Positions 34,148 to 43,337 of a DNA stretch of 64,000 bases are shown here, in pieces. Source of the stretch: Neisseria mucosa. Its GTDB lineage: Bacteria; Pseudomonadota; Gammaproteobacteria; Burkholderiales; Neisseriaceae. The notes under the pieces were generated by a model. It ran no database searches. It had not been told where the DNA came from and saw nothing but the letters and a program-made list of their open reading frames with translations. Numbering within the stretch: position 1 is the first letter of the stretch; each line of letters opens with the position of its first letter. Where the stretch lies: contig NZ_POWX01000004.1 of assembly GCF_003044445.1 (NCBI RefSeq), forward strand, positions 1 to 64,000, written 5' to 3'. Position numbers and translations under genes: made by a program.

Positions 34148-34164
34148 AATTGGTAATACCAATT
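34148..34164. promoter_or_regulatory. GntR/FadR-type operator upstream of lctP
   Basis: AATTGGT-AAT-ACCAATT is a perfect 17-base palindrome with the TTGGTnnnACCAA core bound by PdhR, LldR and related regulators. It sits in the lctP upstream region with the likely promoter. GdhR is the natural candidate regulator. Confidence 0.65.
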
Positions 34165-34333
34165 TAAAAGAACGCCGCATACTTTACGTAATCCGATGTA
34201 ATCGGTCAAGTGGTTTATGTACCTTAGGCATCTACCAGACAAGGTTTTCAGGGTTTGCAAATTGGTTTCGGCATATAGCCGATCGAGGACAGCGTGTTGA
34301 TTACACAGAAAAAGAAACTGTCGTTTAAAAACC
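34165..34333. other. Intergenic sequence upstream of the lctP operator
   Basis: No gene is supported; a 70-codon frame here starts in an uptake sequence and looks like chance. It separates lctP from the downstream end of guaA. Confidence 0.4.
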
Positions 34334-34368
34334 AAAAGGTCGTCTGAAACCATTTCAGACGACCTTTT
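34334..34368 (-). terminator. Paired uptake sequences after guaA
   Basis: A 16-base stem with a three-base loop (34334-34349 with 34353-34368), 22 bases after the guaA stop. Confidence 0.75.
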
Positions 34369-34389
34369 TATGCGTTTATCTCTTTACTT

Positions 34390-35955
34390 TTATTCCCACT
34401 CGATCGTAGCAGGCGGTTTGCCGCTTACATCGTAAACCACGCGGTTGATGCCTTTGACTTCGTTGATGATGCGGTTGGACACGCGGCCGAGCAGCGAGTA
34501 CGGCAGTTCTGCCCAGTGTGCGGTCATGAAGTCGCTGGTGATGACTGCGCGCAGTGCGACGACGTAGTCGTAAGTGCGTCCGTCGCCCATTACGCCAACG
34601 GATTTTACGGGCAGGAACACGGCGAATGCTTGGCTGGTCAGGTCGTACCAAGATGTGCCGTTTTCGTCGGTAGTGTTGCGCAATTCTTGGATGAAAATAT
34701 CGTCCGCTTGACGCAGCAAGTCGGCGTATTCTTTTTTCACTTCGCCCAAGATACGCACGCCCAAACCGGGGCCGGGGAACGGATGGCGGTACACCATTTC
34801 ACGCGGCAAGCCCAAAGCGACGCCCAGTTCGCGCACTTCGTCTTTGAACAAGTCGCGCAACGGCTCAAGCAGCTTGAGCTTCATGTTTTCAGGCAGACCG
34901 CCGACGTTATGGTGCGATTTGATGGCGTGGGCTTTTTTGGTTTTCGCACCTGCGGATTCGATGACGTCGGGGTAAATCGTGCCTTGCGCCAGCCATTTGG
35001 CGTTAGTGAGTTTTTTCTCTTCGGCATCAAATACTTCGATAAATTCCGCACCGATGATTTTGCGTTTTTTCTCGGGATCGGTAACGCCTGCGAGTTTCGC
35101 CATGAATTGCTCTTCGGCATCGACGTGAATCACTTTCACACCCAAGTTGCGGGCGAACATATCCATCACCATTTTGCCTTCGTTCAGGCGCAAGAGGCCG
35201 TGATCGACGAACACACAAGTCAGTTGGTCGCCGATGGCGCGGTGAATCAGCGCGGCGGCTACGGAAGAGTCCACGCCGCCCGACAGCCCTAAAATCACTT
35301 CGTCGCTACCGACCTGTTCGCGGATTTTGGCGACGGCTTCTTCGATGTAGTTCGGCATCGTCCAGCTCGGTTGCGCGCCGCAGATGTCCAAGACAAAGCG
35401 GTTCAACAGGGCGCGGCCTTGTTTGGTATGGGTCACTTCGGGGTGGAATTGGATGCCGTAGAATTGTTTTTCGACATTTTCCATCATGGCAATCGGGCAT
35501 GACGGGGTATCACCGATAACTGCAAAGCCGTTGGGCAGTTTGGACACTTTGTCGCCGTGACTCATCCATACGTCCAGCGTATTCGGCGCGTCGTCGTAAA
35601 TATCGCGGGTCAGTTCGCTATCGATGGTTTTGACTTGCGCGTAACCGAATTCGCGCTGGTTGCCGGGCTGCACCTCGCCGCCCAAGTGGTGCGCCATAAA
35701 CTGCATTCCGTAGCAGATACCCAAAACCGGAATGCCCAAATCGAAGATGCCGGTATCGGCTTGATAGTCGGATTCGTAAACGGAATTGGGGCCGCCGGAA
35801 AGGATGATGCCTTTCGGATTGAAGGCTTTGATTTCGTCCAAAGGCATGTCGAAAGAATGCAGCTCGCAGTAAACATGAGCCTCGCGCACGCGGCGGGCGA
35901 TAAGCTGGGTAACTTGCGAACCGAAGTCGAGGATGAGGATTTTGTCTTGGGTCAT
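34390..35955 (-). CDS. guaA: GMP synthase (glutamine-hydrolysing)
   Basis: A 521-residue enzyme aminating XMP to GMP. The class I amidotransferase domain comes first (ILDFGSQVTQLIARRVRE, nucleophile in GICYGMQ), then the ATP pyrophosphatase loop LGLSGGVDSSVAA and the C-terminal dimerisation domain ending in NRVVYDVSGKPPATIEWE. Start at 35955 (MTQDKILILDFGSQ); the longer frame to 36000 is not family-like. Confidence 0.97.
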   Translation of the reverse strand: MTQDKILILDFGSQVTQLIARRVREAHVYCELHSFDMPLDEIKAFNPKGIILSGGPNSVYESDYQADTGIFDLGIPVLGICYGMQFMAHHLGGEVQPGNQREFGYAQVKTIDSELTRDIYDDAPNTLDVWMSHGDKVSKLPNGFAVIGDTPSCPIAMMENVEKQFYGIQFHPEVTHTKQGRALLNRFVLDICGAQPSWTMPNYIEEAVAKIREQVGSDEVILGLSGGVDSSVAAALIHRAIGDQLTCVFVDHGLLRLNEGKMVMDMFARNLGVKVIHVDAEEQFMAKLAGVTDPEKKRKIIGAEFIEVFDAEEKKLTNAKWLAQGTIYPDVIESAGAKTKKAHAIKSHHNVGGLPENMKLKLLEPLRDLFKDEVRELGVALGLPREMVYRHPFPGPGLGVRILGEVKKEYADLLRQADDIFIQELRNTTDENGTSWYDLTSQAFAVFLPVKSVGVMGDGRTYDYVVALRAVITSDFMTAHWAELPYSLLGRVSNRIINEVKGINRVVYDVSGKPPATIEWE

Positions 35956-36022
35956 GGCGGGAACTTTGCAGAGTGATAGGGAACGGTCTGACTGTTTCAA
36001 AACGGGATTCCGATAACAAAAC

Positions 36023-36065
36023 AGGTCGTCTGAAAACGGCGGATTATACCATTTTCAGACGACCT
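36023..36065 (-). terminator. Paired uptake sequences after the small membrane gene
   Basis: A 14-base stem (36023-36036 with 36052-36065) with a 15-base loop, downstream of the membrane gene and upstream of guaA. Confidence 0.6.
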
Positions 36066-36081
36066 TTGCAGAGAGAGGGGC

Positions 36082-36420
36082 TTAGTTATCCTGCTGTTTA
36101 TGCTGCTTATAAGGCACCATATCGCTGCGCGAAAGCAGCAGCAGGCAGCCCAGTACCATCATTCCCAAAGCAACCAGCGGCGAATAACCGAGCCAGTATT
36201 GATTGTGCAGATATACCGCCGCGCCGATATACACCAGCAGCGGGCCGGAAACGATAGACTGCTTGTTGACACCGTCCATCACCAAAACCGCAATCCCCGC
36301 CAGCACCATACCGGCGGACACGATGGTCGAAGTTGCGGGCAGGATGTCCGTCGTTTTCAAAAACCAAACGGCACCGAAGATAATCAAAAACAGCGGCAGG
36401 AAAAGCGAAGAGCGGGACAT
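36082..36420 (-). CDS. Small hypothetical membrane protein
   Basis: A 112-residue inner-membrane protein with four predicted helices (LFLPLFLIIFGAVWFL, TIVSAGMVLAGIAVLVMDG, SGPLLVYIGAAVYLH, SPLVALGMMVLGCLLLL) and a short basic tail (PYKQHKQQDN). The layout recalls the membrane part of LiaI/LiaF-type proteins, but no specific motif supports that. Function unknown. Confidence 0.7.
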   Translation of the reverse strand: MSRSSLFLPLFLIIFGAVWFLKTTDILPATSTIVSAGMVLAGIAVLVMDGVNKQSIVSGPLLVYIGAAVYLHNQYWLGYSPLVALGMMVLGCLLLLSRSDMVPYKQHKQQDN

Positions 36421-36437
36421 GGCGTTACTCCGTAAAA

Positions 36438-36480
36438 TTTCAGACGACCCTGATTATTGGGTCGCAGGGGTCGTCTGAAA
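36438..36480. repeat. Inverted uptake-sequence pair upstream of the small membrane gene
   Basis: TTTCAGACGACCC and GGGTCGTCTGAAA around a 17-base centre in tail-to-tail order. It sits between the gene start and a Correia element. Confidence 0.65.
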
Positions 36481-36544
36481 AGCCTGAAGAAAGCAATCTT
36501 GGGTATGTTTTTGCAAACATAGGGCTTGATGTGTAAACGGCGGG

Positions 36545-36705
36545 TATAGTGGATTAACTTTAAACCAGTACGGCGTTGCCTTGCCTTAGCTCAAAGAGAA
36601 CGATTCTCTAAGGTGCTGAAGCACCCACCAAGTGAATCGGTTCCGTACTATCTGTACTGTCTGCGGCTTCGTCGCCTTGTCCTGATTTAAAGTTAATCCA
36701 CTATA
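36545..36705. repeat. Correia element (long form, with a 4-base insertion)
   Basis: 161 bases, like the copy at 22051 but with four extra bases after GCTGAAGCACC, so the internal repeat around GGTGCTGAAGCACC is followed by CACC. It lies 53 bases downstream of smpB. Confidence 0.92.
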
Positions 36706-36757
36706 CACGTTTGCGGCAACATCGGCGTCATGCGGTCAATTCAAGCTGCTATCAGCC

Positions 36758-37204
36758 TCAGCGCACATTTTTCATCAAACGTTGTTTTTCGCGTTTCCAG
36801 TCGGCTTCTTTCAGGCTTTGGCGTTTGTCATGTTGTTTTTTACCCTTCGCCAAACCGATTTCCATTTTGATTTTGCCGCGCGTAAAGTGCAGGTTCAACG
36901 GGACGATGGTGTAACCCGCACGCTCGGTTTTACCGATGAGCTTGTTGATTTCGGATTGCTTGAGCAAAAGCTTGCGCGGACGGACGGGATCGGGTTTGAC
37001 GTGTGTCGAGGCAGTCGGCAGCGCGGTAATATGGCAGCCGACCAGATAAAACGCGTCTTTTTTCCAGTAGATATAGCTTTCTTTCAGCTGCACACGCGCG
37101 GCGCGGATGGCTTTCACTTCCCAACCTTCCAATACCAAACCGGCTTCGAGCTGGTCTTCGATAAAGAAGTCGTGAAAGGCTTTTTTATTATTAGCAATAC
37201 TCAT
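36758..37204 (-). CDS. smpB: tmRNA-binding protein SmpB
   Basis: A 148-residue protein that takes tmRNA to stalled ribosomes. NKKAFHDFFIEDQLEAGLVLEGWEVKAIRAARVQLKESYI opens the OB fold, and the basic tail (KGKKQHDKRQSLKEADWKREKQRLMK) is the part that enters the mRNA channel. No ssrA gene was seen in the window. Confidence 0.96.
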   Translation of the reverse strand: MSIANNKKAFHDFFIEDQLEAGLVLEGWEVKAIRAARVQLKESYIYWKKDAFYLVGCHITALPTASTHVKPDPVRPRKLLLKQSEINKLIGKTERAGYTIVPLNLHFTRGKIKMEIGLAKGKKQHDKRQSLKEADWKREKQRLMKNVR

Positions 37205-37527
37205 AATTCTATTCTTGTCTTCTGTCTTTTCAGACCGGGTATTTTAACAGGATGCGGGGGTAGTGCGAACTGCTTCTCAAACCGACTGTATTTTCCAGTC
37301 TCTTTGGCTTTTCAATCTTTAAACATATACCGCTCTATACGGCAAATTAAAATCAGAAACACCAGCATACCCTAACCTCACATTCGTATAGTATGGCAAG
37401 GTGAAATAAAAATCCCCAGCCTATCACCCTTCCCTTCTTCTTAAAGACAAAAGAATAGGCTGGAATTTTGCTTCATACTGATTTTCGTAAGAGGCATATC
37501 AAATGTACCACACGCTCCTCCTCGATG
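37205..37527. other. Intergenic region between radA and smpB
   Basis: No gene. It holds a nine-base inverted repeat CCAGCCTAT / ATAGGCTGG (37416-37424 with 37455-37463), with partial pairing beyond it, around a purine/pyrimidine-skewed loop. The smpB promoter should lie near 37210-37290. Confidence 0.5.
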
Positions 37528-37567
37528 AAGGTCGTCTGAAACTTGGATTAGGTTTTCAGACGACCTT
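37528..37567 (-). terminator. Paired uptake sequences after radA
   Basis: A 14-base stem (37528-37541 with 37554-37567), 16 bases after the radA stop. Confidence 0.7.
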
Positions 37568-37582
37568 TTCGATTGCTGTCTG

Positions 37583-38962
37583 TCAATTTTCCGCATCGCG
37601 GCAGATTTCGATGGCTTCCTGAAGGCTGGAAACGCCGAAGATTTTTAGATTTGGGAACTCTTTTTCGTTGCGCGGCATATTGGCTTTGGGGACGATGGCG
37701 CGTTTGAAACCGAGTTTTTCCGCTTCTTTGAGCCGCTCTTGTCCGCGCGCGACGGGGCGGACTTCGCCGCTTAGTCCGATTTCGCCGAATGCGACCATTT
37801 TTTCGGGCAGCGGGCGGTTGCGGAAGCTGGAGAGCATGGCGAGGATGACGGCGAGGTCGGCGGCGGGTTCGCCGATTTTGACGCCGCCGACGGCGTTGAG
37901 GAACACGTCTTGGTCGAAGCAGGCGATGCCGCCGTGGCGGTTGAGGACGGCGAGCAGCATGGCGAGGCGGTTTTGTTCGAGGCCGACGGTGAGGCGTTTG
38001 GGGGTAAAGCCGTGTGCGTCATCGACCAATGCCTGAATTTCGACCAAAAGCGGGCGGCTGCCTTCCTGCGTGACCAAAACGCACGAGCCGGGCGTGTCGT
38101 CGCGGTAGCTGGCGAGGAAGATGGCGGACGGGTTGGACACGCCCTTCAAACCGTTTTCGGTCATGGCGAATACGCCCAGTTCGTTTGCCGCGCCGAAGCG
38201 GTTTTTGATGGCGCGTATCATACGGTAGTTGGAATGTTGGTCGCCCTCGAAATACAGCACGGTATCGACCATGTGTTCCAGCACGCGCGGGCCGGCAATC
38301 GCGCCGTCTTTGGTCACGTGTCCGACCAGTATCATGGCGATGCCCATTTGTTTCGCCATGCGCGTCAGTTGGGCGGCGCATTCGCGCACCTGCGATACGG
38401 AGCCGGGGGCGGAAGTGATTTGGTCGGAATACATGGTTTGGATGGAGTCGATGACGACGACTTCGGGCTGATGCTGTTTCAACGCTGCTTGAATGGCTTC
38501 CATGCGGATTTCGGCAAGCAGGTTCACGCCTTCGGTGGGCAGTTCCAGACGCTGCGCGCGCAGGGCGACTTGTTGGGCGGATTCCTCACCGGAAACGTAC
38601 AGCACTTTACGGCTTTGCGCCATTTTGGCGATGGTTTGCAACAGCAGCGTGGATTTGCCGATGCCGGGGTCGCCCCCGAGCAGGATGACCGCGCCATCGA
38701 CCAAACCGCCGCCCAATACGCGGTCGAGTTCGCCCATGCCGGTCGGATTGCGCGGCACTTCGGTGGCGGTAACGGCGGAGAGGGATTGGACGGTCGAGGT
38801 ATCCGCCGCCCAAGATTGGAAGCGGGCGTTTTTAGGCTCGGGCGCGGCTAGGCTTTCCTGAAGCGTGTTCCATTCGCCGCAATGCGGGCATTTGCCTTGC
38901 CATTTCGGGGAAGTGCCGCCGCATTCGGTGCATTGGTAGATGGTTTTGGGGGCTTTTGCCAT
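37583..38962 (-). CDS. radA: DNA repair protein RadA
   Basis: A 459-residue RecA-like helicase for branch migration during recombination and transformation. An N-terminal zinc finger (CTECGGTSPKWQGKCPHCGEW), Walker A (GGDPGIGKSTLL), the RadA-specific KNRFG motif and a C-terminal Lon-like domain are all seen. Relevant to a naturally competent genus. Confidence 0.97.
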   Translation of the reverse strand: MAKAPKTIYQCTECGGTSPKWQGKCPHCGEWNTLQESLAAPEPKNARFQSWAADTSTVQSLSAVTATEVPRNPTGMGELDRVLGGGLVDGAVILLGGDPGIGKSTLLLQTIAKMAQSRKVLYVSGEESAQQVALRAQRLELPTEGVNLLAEIRMEAIQAALKQHQPEVVVIDSIQTMYSDQITSAPGSVSQVRECAAQLTRMAKQMGIAMILVGHVTKDGAIAGPRVLEHMVDTVLYFEGDQHSNYRMIRAIKNRFGAANELGVFAMTENGLKGVSNPSAIFLASYRDDTPGSCVLVTQEGSRPLLVEIQALVDDAHGFTPKRLTVGLEQNRLAMLLAVLNRHGGIACFDQDVFLNAVGGVKIGEPAADLAVILAMLSSFRNRPLPEKMVAFGEIGLSGEVRPVARGQERLKEAEKLGFKRAIVPKANMPRNEKEFPNLKIFGVSSLQEAIEICRDAEN

Positions 38963-38996
38963 GATGTTTTCCCTATGGGATTTTTGAAGCGTGAAA

Positions 38997-39034
38997 AGGT
39001 CGTCTGAAAACTTTATATCGTTTTCAGACGACCT
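38997..39034 (-). terminator. Paired uptake sequences after ctpA
   Basis: A 15-base stem (38997-39011 with 39020-39034), 23 bases after the ctpA stop. Confidence 0.7.
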
Positions 39035-39057
39035 CTTTTCAAGGATTCGGACTGAGC

Positions 39058-40560
39058 TTATTTGCTTTCGTCTTTACCGTCTTTCTTGTCTTTTTTCGGA
39101 GCCGGTTTTTTCGCCGCCAAGCCTAAATACTTCTGCCATTCGGCTGGATTTTTCACTAAATCCAAAGCTTTGCGGAGTTGGTCGTCTTTGGCAGGATTAG
39201 GAATACGACGGCTGGAGATGTCTTCGTCTTTTTCTTTGTCCTTGCCTTTTTTGGACTTGGCGTTTTCATCGGCTTTGGCAGCTTCGTTTGAATCAGGCGT
39301 GCTGATTTCGTTGCTGCTGTTGACGTCTTCGCCGCCGAGCGGGTTGCCGATGTGTCCGGCGAGGTCGGCTTCGCGGCTTTCAAAAGCGCGGTCTTTGTCT
39401 TTGACTTCGACGTCGGGAACGATGCCTTGCGCTTGAATCGAGCGGTCGTTTGGCGTGTAGTACAGCGCGGTGGTCAGTTTGACCGCGCTGCCGTTGGACA
39501 GCGGAATCAGGGTTTGTACCGAGCCTTTGCCGAAACTTTGCGTACCGACGACGACGGCGCGTTTGTGGTCTTGCAGTGCGCCTGCGACGATTTCAGAAGC
39601 GGAAGCAGAGCCTGAGTTAATCAAGACGGTCATCGGAATGGTTTTCAACTCGGTAGGCAGATCTGCCAGCGGGTCTTTGCCGCTTACGCGGATATAGTCT
39701 TCGGGACGGGCTTTCAATACCGAGCTTTCTTTGCCGTCGCGTCCTTTGGTACTGACGACTTTTGCATCTGCAGGCAGGAAGGCGGCGGATACGCCGACCG
39801 CGCCGTCAAGCAAGCCGCCCGGGTCGTCGCGCAGATCGAGGACGAGGCCTTTGAGTGGCGCGCCTTTATTTTCTTTAATCAATGCCTTGGCGGATTCATT
39901 GATGGCTGCCACGGTGCGCTCTTGGAATTGGGACACGCGGATGTAGCCATAGCCCGGTTCGAGCAGGTGGTGGCGGACGCTTTTGACTTTAATGATGGCG
40001 CGTGTCAGGTTGACGATGATGGGTTTATCCGCATTTTTGCGCGAAAGGGTCAGGGTAATTTTGGTACCCGGTTTGCCGCGCATTTTTTTCACGGCTTCAC
40101 TGGTGGTCAGACCGCGTGTGGAAACGTTGTCGATTTTGACAATGAAGTCGCCACTTTTCACACCTGCACGCTCGGCGGGCGTATCCTCAATCGGGGCAAC
40201 GACTTTGATAAATCCGTCTTCCTGCCCGATTTCCATACCCAAGCCGCCGAATTCGCCGCTGGTAGATTCTTTCATATCGGCAAAGCCTTTTTTATCCAAA
40301 TATTCGGAATGCGGGTCGAGGTCGGACACCATGCCTTTCATCGCGCCTTCAAAGAGATCGGCATCGGATTTGTCTTGGTAATAATTGGCTTTGATTTGCC
40401 CGTAAACTTCCGCCATGTTGCGGATGGATTGTACGGGCAGGGTTTCGTTGTCTTTTTTGTCTTTTTCGGCGGCAAAGCTTTGAACGCTCAAGCTGAGGGC
40501 GACACCGCTGAATGCGCCGAGTGTGTAGAGTGCGACTTTTTTCAAAGTGGATGTTGACAT
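39058..40560 (-). CDS. ctpA: Carboxy-terminal processing protease (S41 family)
   Basis: A 500-residue periplasmic protease. A signal peptide or anchor (residues 1-30) is followed by a PDZ domain (GLGMEIGQEDGFIKVVAPIEDTPAERAGVKSGDFI) and the S41 core with the Ser in NSGSASASEI and the Lys in GTQSFGKGSVQ. The last 100 residues are Lys/Asp-rich and end in KKDKKDGKDESK. It is upstream of envC in the direction away from it, and both act on the envelope, but they are not clearly co-transcribed. Confidence 0.95.
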   Translation of the reverse strand: MSTSTLKKVALYTLGAFSGVALSLSVQSFAAEKDKKDNETLPVQSIRNMAEVYGQIKANYYQDKSDADLFEGAMKGMVSDLDPHSEYLDKKGFADMKESTSGEFGGLGMEIGQEDGFIKVVAPIEDTPAERAGVKSGDFIVKIDNVSTRGLTTSEAVKKMRGKPGTKITLTLSRKNADKPIIVNLTRAIIKVKSVRHHLLEPGYGYIRVSQFQERTVAAINESAKALIKENKGAPLKGLVLDLRDDPGGLLDGAVGVSAAFLPADAKVVSTKGRDGKESSVLKARPEDYIRVSGKDPLADLPTELKTIPMTVLINSGSASASEIVAGALQDHKRAVVVGTQSFGKGSVQTLIPLSNGSAVKLTTALYYTPNDRSIQAQGIVPDVEVKDKDRAFESREADLAGHIGNPLGGEDVNSSNEISTPDSNEAAKADENAKSKKGKDKEKDEDISSRRIPNPAKDDQLRKALDLVKNPAEWQKYLGLAAKKPAPKKDKKDGKDESK

Positions 40561-40765
40561 TATAAATAGCTTTCTTTTTGTCTTATTTCATTTCAGACCG
40601 TAATGACTGTGAAACGGGATGGGGAAACATTGCTTCAGACGACCTGAATATACGTCCGCAAAACTGTATGCGATTTACGCTTGATAAACAACAGGATTAG
40701 CGTAAAAAATATCTGCGCGGGTGTAAAAGCTTTTGAATATAAGGCCGTTGGGTTCAGTTATTAAA

Positions 40766-40805
40766 TTTCAGACGACCCTGTGATGCGGAAAGAGGTCGTC
40801 TGAAA
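40766..40805 (-). terminator. Paired uptake sequences after envC
   Basis: TTTCAGACGACC and GGTCGTCTGAAA (40766-40777 with 40794-40805), 20 bases after the envC stop. No T-run is visible, so it may act as a hairpin only. Confidence 0.5.
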
Positions 40806-40825
40806 ATGTCAAACTGGTTTGCAGG

Positions 40826-42580
40826 TCAGCTTATCCAGGAGAGCGGGTTCATTGCCTGTCCGTTGTAGCGGACTTCCAAATACAGGCCCTCCATACCTGA
40901 AGGCAAGGTGCCGCTGATGCCCAGGCGGTTGCCTGCGGCTACGGCGTAGCCTTTGGCGACCTCAATTTCGCTCAAACCTGAATAAATACTGACATATCCG
41001 TCGCCATGATCGATAACGATGACTTTGCCGAAACCTTCCAATTCATCGGCGTAAGTAACCGTACCAGCAGCGATACTGCTGACGGTTGACGGAGTCGTTT
41101 GGTAGAACACGCCTTTCCAAACTTCACCGTCGCCGCGGTCTTGTCCGAAGAGTCCGGCAAGCGTGCCGCTGACCGGTTGTTTCAGACGACCCTGCATACG
41201 GCTGAAGCTGTTGGCATTGCTGATGCTGACGTAGGAAGGTGCGCGGATGCTCATGTCTTCTGCGGTCAGGTTGGACATGGCGGCGCGTTCATCGGTGGCT
41301 TTCTGCGCGGCAGCGGCTCGGTCTTTGCGCGCTTTTTCGGCGGCGGCAAGACGGGCTTCGGCGGCTTTTTTACGCGCTTCGGCTTCTTGGCGGTGTTGCT
41401 CAGCTTTGCGTTTGTCCAAGTCTTTCAATAAGTTGTTCAGGCGTTGTTCGTTTTCTTTGTGGTTGATTTTTTTCTGCGCATCTTTTGCCATCTGCGCATT
41501 TTGGCGGCGGCTTTCCGCTTGTTCGGCGGTGTTGGTTACGCCGTGTCGGCGCAGCGAGGACTGGACGTTGACCTGAAGTTTTTTCAGGTATGCCAGCTCG
41601 TTGTTGATTTTTTGCTCTTGCGCCGCCAGCTCTTTTTGCTGCTTCTCAAGGTCTTTGATGACTTGCTCGTTGGCAGTGTTGATATAGCGGGTGTAACGCA
41701 GGAAGCGGGTCTTCTGACCCGGCTCGGCATTTTTCAGGAACAAGGCAACGGCGTTGGGTTGGCTGTTTTTATAGTTGCCTGAAACAAAGCGGGAAATTTG
41801 CGCGCGCGTGTTGGAAACCTGAGTTTTCAGGTGGTTTAAATCAGCATTGAGCTTTTGAAATTTGTCCCATGCGTCGCGTTGTTGGCGGTTGATGGCGGAC
41901 AGGTTGATACGGCTTTGCTGCAACTGTTTCAACGTGGTGTTGACGTGGATGATGAAACTTTCGTTGCGGCTGCGCAGCGATTTTTTGCTTTCCAAATCGT
42001 TGGCAGCAGCGGTTACCGCGGCTTTGAAGTCGTCTGAATCGGCGGCAGCGGTTTTCTTATCAGCTTTGTCCGCTTTTTTCTCGACGGCTTTTCTGTCCTG
42101 TTTTGCCGGTGTTTCGTCTTTTTTAGGCAACTCGGCAGCTTCTTTTTTTGCCTTTACATTATTTTTGGCTTCGAGTTTGTCTGCCGCTTTGTCCTTGCCT
42201 TTTACAGGCTCGTTTTTTGCGGAAACGGCTTTGCCTGCCTTCTCTTCCGCTTTGGTTTCGCCTTTTTTGGTTTTGTCGGCTTTATCTTGTTTTTTGGCTT
42301 CTTTGTCGTTTTTACGTTCTTTGGCACGCTCGTTTTTCGCCGCTTCGGCAGTTTCTTTTTTGCTTTTGGCTACGGGCTTGTCTTCTGCCTTGTCCTTAGC
42401 GTTTTTGGCGGCAGGCTTTGCTTTGTCTTTGGCCGCTTCTTTTTTAGCAGGTTCGGCGTCTTTTTTGTCTTTGACGCTTTTCTTGACGGGCGCAGCCTTC
42501 TCTTTGGGCGTGTCTTTGGCGGCGAAAGAAGGCGAGGCGAAACCGATGAGCAGGGCGAGTAAAAGAGGTTTGTAACGCAT
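40826..42580 (-). CDS. envC: Murein hydrolase activator EnvC-like protein
   Basis: A 584-residue exported protein. A signal peptide (LLLALLIGFASPSFA) is followed by about 190 residues made almost only of Lys, Ala, Glu and Asp, then coiled coils (about 215-440) and a C-terminal LytM/M23 domain (VWKGVFYQTTPSTVSSIAAGTVTYADELEGFGKVIVIDHGDGYVSIYSGLS). The M23 zinc residues appear incomplete (no clear HxxxD at the first site), as in activating EnvC proteins, which switch on amidases at the division site. Start moved from 42655, whose first codons are an uptake sequence. Confidence 0.88.
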   Translation of the reverse strand: MRYKPLLLALLIGFASPSFAAKDTPKEKAAPVKKSVKDKKDAEPAKKEAAKDKAKPAAKNAKDKAEDKPVAKSKKETAEAAKNERAKERKNDKEAKKQDKADKTKKGETKAEEKAGKAVSAKNEPVKGKDKAADKLEAKNNVKAKKEAAELPKKDETPAKQDRKAVEKKADKADKKTAAADSDDFKAAVTAAANDLESKKSLRSRNESFIIHVNTTLKQLQQSRINLSAINRQQRDAWDKFQKLNADLNHLKTQVSNTRAQISRFVSGNYKNSQPNAVALFLKNAEPGQKTRFLRYTRYINTANEQVIKDLEKQQKELAAQEQKINNELAYLKKLQVNVQSSLRRHGVTNTAEQAESRRQNAQMAKDAQKKINHKENEQRLNNLLKDLDKRKAEQHRQEAEARKKAAEARLAAAEKARKDRAAAAQKATDERAAMSNLTAEDMSIRAPSYVSISNANSFSRMQGRLKQPVSGTLAGLFGQDRGDGEVWKGVFYQTTPSTVSSIAAGTVTYADELEGFGKVIVIDHGDGYVSIYSGLSEIEVAKGYAVAAGNRLGISGTLPSGMEGLYLEVRYNGQAMNPLSWIS

Positions 42581-42776
42581 GATTGGATTCTGGATCGTTA
42601 AAATAAAGGCAATAGGCGGAATTATATAGTCAGCGGGGTCGTCTGAAAATAACATCTGCCCATATTTGTTCAGACAATACTTTCCTCTGCGCTTGCAATC
42701 TGAACAAGCGGTCTTATATAGTAGGAGCTACGGTGTTAGCTTCTTTATTTTCAACCCTCAAAGGTTTCTTATTTAC

Positions 42777-43325
42777 ATGAATAAAATCATTCTGCCTGCG
42801 CTTTGCGCTCTGCTTCTTGCTTCTTGCGGTAACGATACCGATAAAATCGGACGTGCCAGCACGGTTTTTCATATGCTGGGGAAAAATGACCGTATTGAAG
42901 TTGAGGGTTTTGACGATCCTGATGTGCAAGGGGTTGCCTGTTATATTTCTTATGCGAAAAAAGGCGGTTTGAAAGAGACGGTGAATTTGGAGGAGGATGC
43001 GAGCGATGCTTCCGTGTCGTGCGTGCAGACGGCGGAGGTTATCCGTTACAACGAGCAAGCTGTCGTTAAGCCGCGGGAAGTGTTTAAACGCAGTGCGAGT
43101 TTGGCGTTTAAGAGCCAGCAGATTATCCGTTATTACGATCCTAAGCGTAAGGCGTTTGCGTATTTGATTTACAGCGACAAAATCGTTCAGGGTTCGCCGA
43201 AGAACTCTTTGAGCGCGGTGTCTTGCTTTAGCGGTGCTAAAGCGGATGTGCAGCAAATTGCCGGTGCGGAAGGTAAACAGATTTACGGTGCGTGCGTTGT
43301 GGATGCGCCTGTACCGACCAAATAA
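42777..43325 (+). CDS. creA: CreA family lipoprotein
   Basis: A 182-residue protein with a lipobox (LLLASC, C17). IGRASTVFHMLGKNDRIEVEGFDDPDVQGVACYISYAKKGGLK is the signature of the CreA family, whose role is unknown. The start at 42777 gives the signal peptide; the frame is open back to 42666. Confidence 0.9.
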   Translation: MNKIILPALCALLLASCGNDTDKIGRASTVFHMLGKNDRIEVEGFDDPDVQGVACYISYAKKGGLKETVNLEEDASDASVSCVQTAEVIRYNEQAVVKPREVFKRSASLAFKSQQIIRYYDPKRKAFAYLIYSDKIVQGSPKNSLSAVSCFSGAKADVQQIAGAEGKQIYGACVVDAPVPTK

Positions 43326-43337
43326 AAGACAAGCGAT

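Noticed and set aside
34141..34353. 70-codon minus-strand frame upstream of lctP
   Set aside because: Begins in an uptake sequence and covers the GntR-type palindrome, so it is not likely to be coding.
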